The position numbers and the translations under genes are program-made. Below are positions 6,375 to 13,747 of a DNA stretch of 17,922 nt, in pieces. The stretch covers positions 1-17,922 of the forward strand of contig JBAYSE010000021.1 of the NCBI GenBank assembly GCA_041676265.1, read 5' to 3'. The notes below the pieces were generated by a model. It did no database searches and was not told the origin of the DNA. It was given only the letters and a program-made list of their open reading frames with translations. Position 1 is the stretch's first letter. The number at the start of each line of letters is the position of its first letter. The DNA is from DUOJ01 sp041676265 (GTDB lineage: Bacteria > Spirochaetota > Spirochaetia > Sphaerochaetales > Sphaerochaetaceae).

Positions 6375-8879
6375 TTAGCACTCACTATGTCCACAGGAAA
6401 AGCATTTGCGGCAGCCTTCAATATTTACAAAAGTGACATTACCACAAACCGGGCAGATGTCAGGGGTGATATTCCCGACTGCCTCACTTTTCAAATCCAA
6501 ACTAAACTGTTTAATGGCCAACTCATCATCATCTTCGTCGGGGAGTTGGGGATAGGTAGCCTCATCTTGATCTAGGCCAATATGCTCCTCGAGTACTTGG
6601 GCGACGGCATCCGGCAGACTCATCACCCTATTTTTCCCAAATCCCATTGGCCGGCCCGACCCAATGCCACGCAACTGAGCAATAACGGCTTCTGCTCTTT
6701 GACGGGGGGTTAAGGGGCTCGGCATTCGTAAAATAAGGCTAATTAGGCGTCCTAAACCTTCGGCATCGGCAGAAACATCCGAGCCGACTTTAGCCACATT
6801 TATAAAGACTTCGAAAGGCTCTCCATTTACCTCACCGTCGGAGTTGATTGTGATATAAGCAGTCCCTATCGGAGTTGCCTTTCTATAGGTAATCCCGTGG
6901 AGAACTGTCGAGCGTACCCTAGCCTTGGGTTTCTCGGTAAATTCTTGAACTACCTCTTGCTCCTCTTCGTCGGCTTTAGCTATCAAAACTTGGGTATCCC
7001 GCGAACCATCCCGGTAAGTTGTCCCCCCTTTACAGCCCAAGTCGTAGAGCAATTCATAGAGCTTGCCGGTCTGTTCAACAGTGTAATCGGCAGGGGTATT
7101 GCCTGTCTTTGAGATACTGGAGTCGACCCAGCGCTGGATAGCCGCCTGCACTTTAACGTGTCCTTCGGGGGCTAGGTCCATAGCAGTTACAAAGTAGGGT
7201 GGTTTTTGTTGGTTAGGATTGGCCTTTACCCACTCATCATAAACAGCTACCCGCTCAATGTTGGAACCCATCCGTCCTACCCGTTCCCACTCCCAGAAGT
7301 AGTAGGGTTCAATTCCGGTACTCGTACCCACCATGGTACCGGTCGTACCGGTGGGGGCCTGTGTCAACAGCGTGACGTTGCGAATGCCTTTGTGAGCTAC
7401 AATCTCTCTAACCTCTTCAGGTAGCTGCTGCATAAAGCCGCTTGCTAAAAATTTATCTTTGTCAAAACGGGGGAAAGAGCCCTTCTCCTGGGCAATTTCA
7501 GCGCTCGATTTATAAGCCTCTATGCAGATAAATTTATAGAGCTTATCGATAAACTCTATCGATGCATCACTTCCATAGGCAATCTTCAGTTTGATAAGCA
7601 TATCGGCTAAGCCCATGGTTCCTAAACCCACACGCCGCTCGGAGAGCTGTTGCTCCTTATTTTCTTCGTAAAAATAGGGAGTATCATCAATTACATTGTC
7701 TAAAAAGCGGATAGCAGAGCGAACGGTGCGCCCTAACTCGTCCCATAAAACCTTCTCATCAACCACAAACTGCGAGAGGTTAATCGACCCCAAGTTACAA
7801 ACCCCCCAGGGTGGCAGTCCTTGCTCACCACACGGGTTGGTACTTTGGATTGAGTTGTAGTAGTAAGAGTTAGACATCTCGTTGTAACGGTCGATGAAAA
7901 AGACCCCCGGTTCAGCACTTGCCCAAGCACTTTCGATTATTTGGTTCCACACCTCTTTGGCTTTCATAGTTTGGTAGGGAACCACTTTTTTCCCCATCTC
8001 TTTCCACTTTTCCAGGTTCCCGTCCCACAACTCGTTGTATTCAGGGTCACTGGTATCGGGGAAATAGGTCGTCCAATCTCCATCAGAACGGACAGCCTCC
8101 ATAAATTTATTACTTACGGCAACACTAATATTGGCGTTGACAATTTTATCCCGCTCTCTTTTGCTGTTAATAAAATCGATTATATCGGGATGCCAATCAT
8201 TTAAGATCAACATCAGGGCTCCTCGGCGTGAGCCCCCCTGTTCAATTAAACCGGTCACAAAACTAAAGAGGGCCCCCCAAGAGACCGACCCACTGGAGCG
8301 TCCATTTACCCCTTTTACGTAGGCATGACGCGGTCTAAGGGATGAAAGGTTAAGCCCGACTCCACCTCCGCGTGACATTATCTCGGTCATCTGTCCTAAA
8401 GAGGTAATTATCCCTCCACGACTATCTTTTGGAGAAGGAATTACGTAGCAGTTGAAATAGGTTAAGTTCTGCACTGTACCGGCACCGGTGAGGATCCTCC
8501 CTCCGGGGACAAACTTCCAATCCTGTAAAATCCATTTAAACTCCTGCTCCCACTTTTGTCTTTTACCCTCCTCCTCTATAGAGGCGATGCCTTTAGCCAC
8601 GCGTGAGAGCATCTGTGAGGGATCAGTCTCAATAGGGATGTCAACATTCTCTTTGGAGGTAACAATTTCTGTTGCGTCCTCTAAGACAACCGTAACCACA
8701 TCGTCCTGAATGGCCACCACATTACCAATCTCTCTCTGCCCGGTTTGAATATTGCTAACCGCAACTACAAGGTCTCCCACCTTTACCGACTCTTTTTTAC
8801 CATCTTTGAGTGCATACCTGTCCAAAAATATTTTTCTTCCTAGCGGTGAGAGCTCATTTTTTATTGTAGCCACAACCAT
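6375..8879 (-). CDS. nrdJ: Vitamin B12-dependent (class II) ribonucleoside-diphosphate reductase
   Basis: The 834-residue enzyme reduces ribonucleotides to deoxyribonucleotides using an adenosylcobalamin-generated thiyl radical, with or without oxygen. The active-site block STNPCGEQ gives N348, the radical cysteine C350 and E352. C144 (YFNCYVIP) and C361 (GVCNLGSINL) are the expected reducible pair. The loop PTGTTGTMVGTSTGIEP (509-525) is the family phosphate-binding and C-terminal barrel signature. A C-terminal tail CPVC...CRKCFSCGHSEC (809-834) looks like the zinc/redox-cysteine module of NrdJ. No ATP-cone precedes the core. Instead, residues about 31-85 form a beta-rich KOW/SH3-like insertion. 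The ATG at 8877-8879 directly follows six Gs; a GTG two codons later would have more normal ribosome spacing. It is a single-gene unit with its own promoter, NrdR box and terminator. Confidence 0.96.
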   Translation of the reverse strand: MVVATIKNELSPLGRKIFLDRYALKDGKKESVKVGDLVVAVSNIQTGQREIGNVVAIQDDVVTVVLEDATEIVTSKENVDIPIETDPSQMLSRVAKGIASIEEEGKRQKWEQEFKWILQDWKFVPGGRILTGAGTVQNLTYFNCYVIPSPKDSRGGIITSLGQMTEIMSRGGGVGLNLSSLRPRHAYVKGVNGRSSGSVSWGALFSFVTGLIEQGGSRRGALMLILNDWHPDIIDFINSKRERDKIVNANISVAVSNKFMEAVRSDGDWTTYFPDTSDPEYNELWDGNLEKWKEMGKKVVPYQTMKAKEVWNQIIESAWASAEPGVFFIDRYNEMSNSYYYNSIQSTNPCGEQGLPPWGVCNLGSINLSQFVVDEKVLWDELGRTVRSAIRFLDNVIDDTPYFYEENKEQQLSERRVGLGTMGLADMLIKLKIAYGSDASIEFIDKLYKFICIEAYKSSAEIAQEKGSFPRFDKDKFLASGFMQQLPEEVREIVAHKGIRNVTLLTQAPTGTTGTMVGTSTGIEPYYFWEWERVGRMGSNIERVAVYDEWVKANPNQQKPPYFVTAMDLAPEGHVKVQAAIQRWVDSSISKTGNTPADYTVEQTGKLYELLYDLGCKGGTTYRDGSRDTQVLIAKADEEEQEVVQEFTEKPKARVRSTVLHGITYRKATPIGTAYITINSDGEVNGEPFEVFINVAKVGSDVSADAEGLGRLISLILRMPSPLTPRQRAEAVIAQLRGIGSGRPMGFGKNRVMSLPDAVAQVLEEHIGLDQDEATYPQLPDEDDDELAIKQFSLDLKSEAVGNITPDICPVCGNVTFVNIEGCRKCFSCGHSEC

Positions 8880-8899
8880 CCCCCCAGTACATAATTTGA

Positions 8900-8913
8900 C
8901 CCGCTTTTGCGGG
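8900..8913 (-). promoter_or_regulatory. Small hairpin in the nrdJ leader
   Basis: CCCGC (8900-8904) and GCGGG (8909-8913) form a 5-bp GC-only stem with a 4-base loop, about 20 bases before the nrdJ ATG. It may affect ribosome access. The leader is too short for a cobalamin riboswitch, and I see none. Confidence 0.4.
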
Positions 8914-8952
8914 CGATTCTCAGATTACCACATATTTTAGGGGTACGCAAGA

Positions 8953-8981
8953 TGTATATGTTCTTTTGTTACTTATGGCAA
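8953..8981 (-). promoter_or_regulatory. Likely nrdJ promoter
   Basis: On the minus strand, -35 TTGCCA (8976-8981) and -10 TATACA (8953-8958) are separated by exactly 17 bases. Each box matches the sigma-70 consensus at five of six positions. The transcript would begin near 8946 and have a leader of about 65-70 bases. Confidence 0.65.
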
Positions 8982-8985
8982 AACA

Positions 8986-9001
8986 ACACTATATATAGTG
9001 T
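8986..9001. promoter_or_regulatory. NrdR box
   Basis: The perfect 16-bp palindrome ACACTATATATAGTGT fits the known NrdR consensus acaCwAtATaTwGtgt at every position. NrdR is the ATP/dATP-sensing repressor of ribonucleotide reductase genes. The box ends 4 bases upstream of the proposed -35 of nrdJ. NrdR sites normally come in pairs about 31-32 bp centre to centre. I find no second good match at that distance, only a weak palindromic TGTATATGT over the -10. Confidence 0.85.
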
Positions 9002-9044
9002 ATATATAACTTCTATGGATGTTTAGTATCATTCCAAATTTATC

Positions 9045-9069
9045 GATGAGGGGAAAAATTCCCCTCATC
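9045..9069 (-). terminator. Hairpin downstream of gdhA, probable terminator
   Basis: Perfect 9-bp arms GATGAGGGG (9045-9053) and CCCCTCATC (9061-9069), extendable by two A-T pairs, form a strong hairpin about 50 bases after the gdhA stop. The bases after it on the minus strand (GATAAATTTGG) are only moderately T-rich, so termination may be weak. It is symmetrical and could act on either strand. Confidence 0.6.
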
Positions 9070-9118
9070 TGGTTGTTATCAATATCGGTCTTGAAAGACT
9101 TTAGCGAAGAGGGTGGCC

Positions 9119-10456
9119 TTAGTAACCCAGCTCTAACATAGCATCGGCAACCCGTTTGAAGCCGGCAATATTGGCCCCTTTAGCGTAGTTGATGTAGCTC
9201 TCCTGCTCCGTGCTATGTTCTAGGCAAGTGTCGTGAATACTCTTCATAATCTCCTGGAGCTTCAAATCTACCTCTTGGCCCATCCAGCGCAACTTCATGG
9301 CGTTCTGTGCCATCTCCAAGCCGGAGACGGCCACCCCTCCGGCATTAACCGCCTTACCCGGTCCATAAGGTATTTTATTGTCAATAAAATAGTTTTCAGC
9401 TAATCGCTGGCACCCCATGTTCGAAGTCTCTAAAACATACTTTACCCCATTTCCAACCAAAGTTTGGGCATCTTCAAGGGCCAACTCATTTTGAATGGCA
9501 CATGGGAAAGCCATATCAACCGGAACCTCCCAGGGCTTCTTACGGGGGATAAATTGGGCTGAAAACTTCTGGGCATAGGGGGCCACAACATCGTTATTAG
9601 AGAGGCGCAGTTGAACCATGTAGTCCCATTTCTCTTGGGTCGAAATCCCCTCTTCATCCAAAATATAACCATCAGGACCGCTAATGGTCACAACCTTAGC
9701 TCCCAGCATAGAGGCTTTTTTTACCACACCCCAGGCAACGTTTCCAAAGCCCGATACTGCTACCCTTTTCTCCTCTAACGTGTCGTTATATTTCTTAAGC
9801 ATCTCACGGGCAAAATAGACCGCACCATAACCGGCCGCTTCCGGACGAATTAGTGAGCCTCCCCAGAGGATCCCTTTACCGGTTAAAACGCCGGCATGCT
9901 CATCGCTTATCCGTTTGTACTGTCCATAGAGATACCCTATTTCCCGTGCCCCGACACCAATGTCACCGGCCGGAATATCGGTCTCCGGTCCTATGTATTT
10001 TTGCAGTTGCGTCATGAAGGCACGACAGAAGCGCATTATCTCACCATCACTTTTACCGCGGGGACTAAAGTCGCTCCCCCCTTTACCCCCTCCGAGGGGG
10101 AGTGTTGTCAGGCTGTTTTTGAAAGTTTGCTCAAAGCCCAGAAATTTGAAAGACCCTAAAGAGACACTTGAGTGGAAACGCAGACCTCCTTTGTAGGGTC
10201 CTAGTGTGTTGTTAAATTGGACACGGTAACCGCGATTAACTTGGACGTTGTGGTTATCATCTTCCCACTCCACTTTAAAGCTGACCACCCGGTCGGGCTC
10301 AGTTATGCGCTCGAGGATTTTAGCATCAACGTAGGCGGGGTTGTCATTGACTAAGTCGATTACCGACTCAACTACTCCCCCTACTGCTTGGATAAACTCC
10401 TCTTGTGCTGGGTTGCGGCGTTCAAGATTAGCCATAAATTCATCATAATTGTACAT
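9119..10456 (-). CDS. gdhA: Hexameric glutamate dehydrogenase (GDH I, small subunit class)
   Basis: The 445-residue enzyme interconverts 2-oxoglutarate plus ammonia and L-glutamate, and has the usual length for bacterial hexameric GDH. The glutamate-site block PLGGGKGGSDF carries the catalytic lysine K125, and PAGDIGVG carries the catalytic D165. The dinucleotide fold has VSGFGNVAWG (234-243) with GxGxxA, then the second-strand end SGPDG (259-263). F237 and P261 match the residues at the coenzyme pocket of NAD-linked Clostridium symbiosum GDH, whereas NADP-linked E. coli GDH has Ser at both; NAD use is therefore inferred. KAVNAGGVAVSGLEMAQN near residues 369-386 is the C-terminal family signature. 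The ATG has GGGAGG 5 bases upstream. It is monocistronic, with its own promoter (10493-10521) and a hairpin downstream. Confidence 0.95.
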   Translation of the reverse strand: MYNYDEFMANLERRNPAQEEFIQAVGGVVESVIDLVNDNPAYVDAKILERITEPDRVVSFKVEWEDDNHNVQVNRGYRVQFNNTLGPYKGGLRFHSSVSLGSFKFLGFEQTFKNSLTTLPLGGGKGGSDFSPRGKSDGEIMRFCRAFMTQLQKYIGPETDIPAGDIGVGAREIGYLYGQYKRISDEHAGVLTGKGILWGGSLIRPEAAGYGAVYFAREMLKKYNDTLEEKRVAVSGFGNVAWGVVKKASMLGAKVVTISGPDGYILDEEGISTQEKWDYMVQLRLSNNDVVAPYAQKFSAQFIPRKKPWEVPVDMAFPCAIQNELALEDAQTLVGNGVKYVLETSNMGCQRLAENYFIDNKIPYGPGKAVNAGGVAVSGLEMAQNAMKLRWMGQEVDLKLQEIMKSIHDTCLEHSTEQESYINYAKGANIAGFKRVADAMLELGY

Positions 10457-10492
10457 AAGAGCCTCCCATGGTCATAAATATCTGTTGGAAAA

Positions 10493-10521
10493 AATGTAGT
10501 TGCATTGTTTTTTTAAGTCAA
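10493..10521 (-). promoter_or_regulatory. gdhA promoter
   Basis: On the minus strand, -35 TTGACT (10516-10521) and -10 TACATT (10493-10498) have a 17-base spacer containing a run of seven As. It lies 37 bases before the gdhA ATG. The whole segment is repeated at 10709-10737. Confidence 0.7.
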
Positions 10522-10526
10522 TAGGA
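10497..10526. repeat. Direct repeat, copy 1 (gdhA promoter segment)
   Basis: TAGTTGCATTGTTTTTTTA (10497-10515), then TCAATAGGA (10518-10526), occur again at 10709-10727 and 10729-10737 in the same order and orientation. This copy contains the gdhA -35 and spacer. A weaker likeness continues to its left (CTGTTGGAAAAAATG against the palindrome at 10691). Confidence 0.85.
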
Positions 10527-10528
10527 AA

Positions 10529-10690
10529 CGTTCTGACCGATATTTAATTCCGATTTTTTTTTGGCTAGTTGCTTTTTCATATACAGTTGATGTTAAATTA
10601 TCTTTTGCCGTTGGATTATCTACACGCATTGTTAAGCGAATATGGCTCCAAGTTAAATGAAGGACATACTTCCCTTTGGAGAACTTTGAA
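10529..10690. other. AT-rich intergenic stretch between the two repeat copies
   Basis: The 339-base divergent gap between gdhA and the plus-strand gene holds two repeat copies with this AT-rich stretch between them. A plus-strand open frame of up to 74 codons (10569-10793) crosses it but has no ribosome binding site at any start codon and no recognisable similarity. No RNA gene, terminator or clear operator is visible in this section. Confidence 0.5.
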
Positions 10691-10737
10691 CTATTGGGAA
10701 TTTCCCAATAGTTGCATTGTTTTTTTATTCAATAGGA
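10691..10737. repeat. 21-bp perfect palindrome joined to direct repeat, copy 2
   Basis: The 10-base arms 10691-10700 (CTATTGGGAA) and 10702-10711 (TTCCCAATAG) are exact inverted repeats around a single T. The right arm runs into the second copy of the direct repeat (10709-10737). As RNA it could form an 8-bp stem with a 5-base loop, followed 8 bases later by seven Ts. It could be an operator, a weak plus-strand terminator, or a spare gdhA promoter; its -35 would be TTGAAT at 10727-10732, but its -10 is poor. Confidence 0.8.
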
Positions 10738-10795
10738 GAAGTCTAAAAAGGATAAAACTAGGTAATCTTACCTTTCTATGCTACGATAATTAACC

Positions 10796-13747
10796 ATGAA
10801 AAAATTATTGAGAGACAGCGACCCTTTTGGGGCTCTTATGCCTCGCCATATCTACAATGTTGTCCTGATTTGCAGTGAATACGACCAGTTTTTAATAGAG
10901 GCTGACGGTAGAGTAGAGGAAGAACTCTTTCGAGAATATACCCAGTTGGGGTTAACCAATCCCCCCAAAATCTTTTTTGCCCGCACCACAGGCGACCTCT
11001 TTTATCTTTTAGAGTCTAAAGAGGCCGATTTGGTAATCACTATGCTGGAATTGGGTAAAACCAATGTAATTCAACTAGCCCAAGAGATTAAGAAAAAGAA
11101 TCCGGCCCTCCCTATTATTGCCCTTTCCCCCTCGCCAACTCACCATGTGAGCATGGTTTTAAAAAAGAGAAATATTGAAGCCATCGATTACCTCTACTAC
11201 TGGCAAGGCAACTCCAACATCTTCTTAGCCATGATAAAGCTCATCGAAGATAAAATGAACGCCGTGCATGATGCCAAAACAGAAGCAGAGGTCCCCATCA
11301 TCATTTTAGTGGAAAACTCTGTCCGCTTTTACTCCACCTATCTCCCCCTCCTCTATACCGCCATAATCCAACAAACGCGGATGAGTATGAGTGAAGACCT
11401 TACCCCTTGGGCAACTGCTTTAAGGATGCGAGGCCGGCCTAAAATATTGTTGGCGCAAAACTATGAAGAGGCAATTTACCTCTACGAATCTTTTAAAAGA
11501 AATCTCTTGGGGATAATTACGGATGTTAATTTTGAGAAAGAGGGGAAAAGTGATCCGCAAGCGGGGTTAAAACTGTGTCGCTTTATCCGAATGAAACACC
11601 CCGACCTCCCCCTCCTTTTGCAATCTACAAGGGCCGATTACGAAGAGGAGGCTAAAAAGGTATCGGCCTCTTTTATCTGGAAACAGAGCTCATCCCTTTT
11701 AAACGACCTAAAACAGTACCTTTTTGAGAACTACGGATTCGGCCCCTTTATCTTTCGCCACCACGAAAGTGGTAACGAAATTGCCCGGGCAGAGACTTTA
11801 AGGGAACTGCAACACACCCTTGAAACCATCCCTATCGAATCTTTTGTAAAGCATGCCGAGCGTAACGACTTCTCCCGCTGGTTAAAGGCACGCAGTCTGT
11901 ATGCCCTTGCCAACCTCTTTAGACCATACCGCCCGGAACACTACGAACGGGTAGAGGAATTGAGAAAGCAACTCATCGACCTCATTAAAGAGTTTCGACT
12001 CAATCGTGGCAAAGGGGTAATCGCTCAATTTAACCGCGAAAACTACGATGAGCTCTCCTTCTTCAGTCGTATCGGCTCCGGTTCTATTGGGGGCAAGGGG
12101 CGGGGCTTGGCGTTTATCGACTACCAACTGCGCCAAAGCGATATCATCGAAAAATATCCGATGATGTACCTCTCTATACCGCGTACGGTGGTTATCACCA
12201 CGGAGCTGTTCGACCAATTCATGGAGGAGAATGAACTCCACTACCTCGCTACCGCTAGTCTTCCCGACGCAACCCTGAGGAGAATATTTCTCTCCAAACC
12301 CCTGCCGGAAGAGTTGATGAAAGACCTGGAAGTAATCATCCAAACCATCAAAGTGCCCATCGCTGTGCGCTCTTCAAGTATGTTGGAAGACTCGCTCTAC
12401 CAACCATTTGCCGGAGTTTATGAGACTTGCATGCTCCCTAATGTCGGCAGTGACGAACAGCGGCTAAAAGCCCTCGCCAACGCCGTAGCCTGTGTCTATG
12501 CCTCCGTCTTTTACAAAAAGAGTAAAGAGTATTTGAAAGCGACCAACCATATGGTTGAAGAGGAGAGGATGGCCGTTATTATCCAGCAGGTTATCGGTAG
12601 TGGTCACGGAGAGTTTTGGTACCCCAACTTCGCCGGGGTGGCGCGCTCCCTCAACTTCTATCCCGTTGGCAGTGAAAAAGCCGAAGATGGGGTGGGAATG
12701 TTCTGTATAGGTTTTGGTAAAAGTGTCGTGGATGATGGCGTTGCCTACCGCTTCTCCCCCTCTTTCCCTAAACGGGGCATCCAATATTTGGGGAGTTTAG
12801 AGGCCAGTGCTCAAGAGTCTTTCTATGCCCTCGATATGAACACCCCCTACTCCCCCAATAAAAACCCTGAAAATCTTATCTCTATCCCTTTGGAAGAGGC
12901 CAAAAAATTCCCCGAGGTCTTAAAACATGTGGTCTCAACTTTTGATTCCGCCAAAGGGGCGCTTGTTGATCAAATGAGTGCTGAAGGGGAGAAGGTAATA
13001 ACCTTCAACCCCATTTTAAAATACAACAGTTACCCCATTGCCCCAATTATTAAAGACCTCCTCTCTTTTGGCGAGAATGTGATGAGCACCCCAATAGAGA
13101 TTGAATTCGCCTGTAACCTCAACCGTCCCTCTTGGAAAAAACCTGAGTTTAGCCTCCTTCAAATCAGGCCAATAATTTCGGGGTTTGAGTCGGTCGATCT
13201 TGAAATCAAAGAGGAGGAGAAAGAGGGGGCTATCTTACTCTCCAACCATGTCATGGGCAACGGCTACAGCGACACGTTGAGCGACCTTGTCTATATTAAG
13301 CGAGAGACATTTTCCCCGTCACAGACCCTTCAGATGTCCGCAGAAATCGCCAAGATTAACGAAAAGTTCATTGCTCTCGACAGACCTTACATCTTAATCG
13401 TAGCCGGCCGTCTCGGCTCCAGCGACCCTTGGTTGGGCATACCCGCCGTATGGTCACAGATTTCCAAAGCAAAAGTAATTATTGAAAGTGGCCTCTCAAC
13501 TTACCAAGTGGAGCCGAGCCAAGGAACCCACTTCTTCCAAAATATTACGGCTTTGGGGACTATCTATTTAACGGTTAACCCGCCTATTAATGACGGAAAA
13601 CTAGATTTTGACTACCTCGACGCATTGCCCCTAATTGAAGAGACTACCCACTTCAGACACGTTAAAGGGGAGCGACCATTTATTGTCAAAGCCGATGGTA
13701 AAAAAAGAGTCGGGGTCGTTTTTCAAGAAAGCAGAGTCACAAAATAG
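10796..13747 (+). CDS. Receiver-like/ATP-grasp fusion: PEP-synthase-type ATP-binding domain without catalytic His domain
   Basis: The 983-residue cytoplasmic protein has three visible parts. Residues about 18-155 resemble a response-regulator receiver but lack the phospho-acceptor Asp (VITMLEL). Residues about 166-310 look like a complete receiver, with acidic E173, acceptor D243 (GIITDVNF), S277 and K296. Residues about 424-795 match the PPDK/PEP-synthase ATP-binding domain: GSGSIGGKGRG (427-437), AVRSSSMLED (523-532), FAGVYET (538-544), ending EFSLLQIRPI (784-793). The last 190 residues are unassigned. I find no phosphohistidine motif of the TGG..SH kind and no PEP-binding barrel, so it cannot be a complete PEP synthase. 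Similar proteins annotated PEP/pyruvate-binding occur in spirochaetes and Bacteroidota without known function. No ribosome binding site precedes the ATG. It stands alone and converges on the pseudouridine synthase gene. Confidence 0.85.
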   Translation: MKKLLRDSDPFGALMPRHIYNVVLICSEYDQFLIEADGRVEEELFREYTQLGLTNPPKIFFARTTGDLFYLLESKEADLVITMLELGKTNVIQLAQEIKKKNPALPIIALSPSPTHHVSMVLKKRNIEAIDYLYYWQGNSNIFLAMIKLIEDKMNAVHDAKTEAEVPIIILVENSVRFYSTYLPLLYTAIIQQTRMSMSEDLTPWATALRMRGRPKILLAQNYEEAIYLYESFKRNLLGIITDVNFEKEGKSDPQAGLKLCRFIRMKHPDLPLLLQSTRADYEEEAKKVSASFIWKQSSSLLNDLKQYLFENYGFGPFIFRHHESGNEIARAETLRELQHTLETIPIESFVKHAERNDFSRWLKARSLYALANLFRPYRPEHYERVEELRKQLIDLIKEFRLNRGKGVIAQFNRENYDELSFFSRIGSGSIGGKGRGLAFIDYQLRQSDIIEKYPMMYLSIPRTVVITTELFDQFMEENELHYLATASLPDATLRRIFLSKPLPEELMKDLEVIIQTIKVPIAVRSSSMLEDSLYQPFAGVYETCMLPNVGSDEQRLKALANAVACVYASVFYKKSKEYLKATNHMVEEERMAVIIQQVIGSGHGEFWYPNFAGVARSLNFYPVGSEKAEDGVGMFCIGFGKSVVDDGVAYRFSPSFPKRGIQYLGSLEASAQESFYALDMNTPYSPNKNPENLISIPLEEAKKFPEVLKHVVSTFDSAKGALVDQMSAEGEKVITFNPILKYNSYPIAPIIKDLLSFGENVMSTPIEIEFACNLNRPSWKKPEFSLLQIRPIISGFESVDLEIKEEEKEGAILLSNHVMGNGYSDTLSDLVYIKRETFSPSQTLQMSAEIAKINEKFIALDRPYILIVAGRLGSSDPWLGIPAVWSQISKAKVIIESGLSTYQVEPSQGTHFFQNITALGTIYLTVNPPINDGKLDFDYLDALPLIEETTHFRHVKGERPFIVKADGKKRVGVVFQESRVTK

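Noticed and set aside
8880..9040. Cobalamin riboswitch expected before a B12-dependent enzyme gene
   Set aside because: The leader after the proposed promoter is only about 65-70 bases and shows one 5-bp hairpin; no B12-box-like core is seen. NrdR control accounts for the region.
9045..9069. NrdR or other operator reading of the 9-bp-arm palindrome behind gdhA
   Set aside because: Its position just after gdhA and its stable stem fit a transcript-end hairpin; it has no resemblance to the NrdR box and lies far from the nrdJ promoter.
10569..10793. 74-codon open frame on the plus strand before the receiver/ATP-grasp gene
   Set aside because: No ribosome site at its TTG or ATG starts, AT-driven composition, no recognisable family, and its last third is the palindrome and repeat copy 2. 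Coupling to the next gene remains only a possibility.
11882..12343. Long minus-strand open frames inside the receiver/ATP-grasp gene (also 12464-12784)
   Set aside because: They are antisense shadows of a well-supported coding region, with no ribosome sites or family motifs.
10796..13747. Annotation as phosphoenolpyruvate synthase (ppsA) or pyruvate phosphate dikinase (ppdK)
   Set aside because: Only the ATP-binding domain is shared; the phosphohistidine and PEP-binding domains needed for catalysis are not visible.
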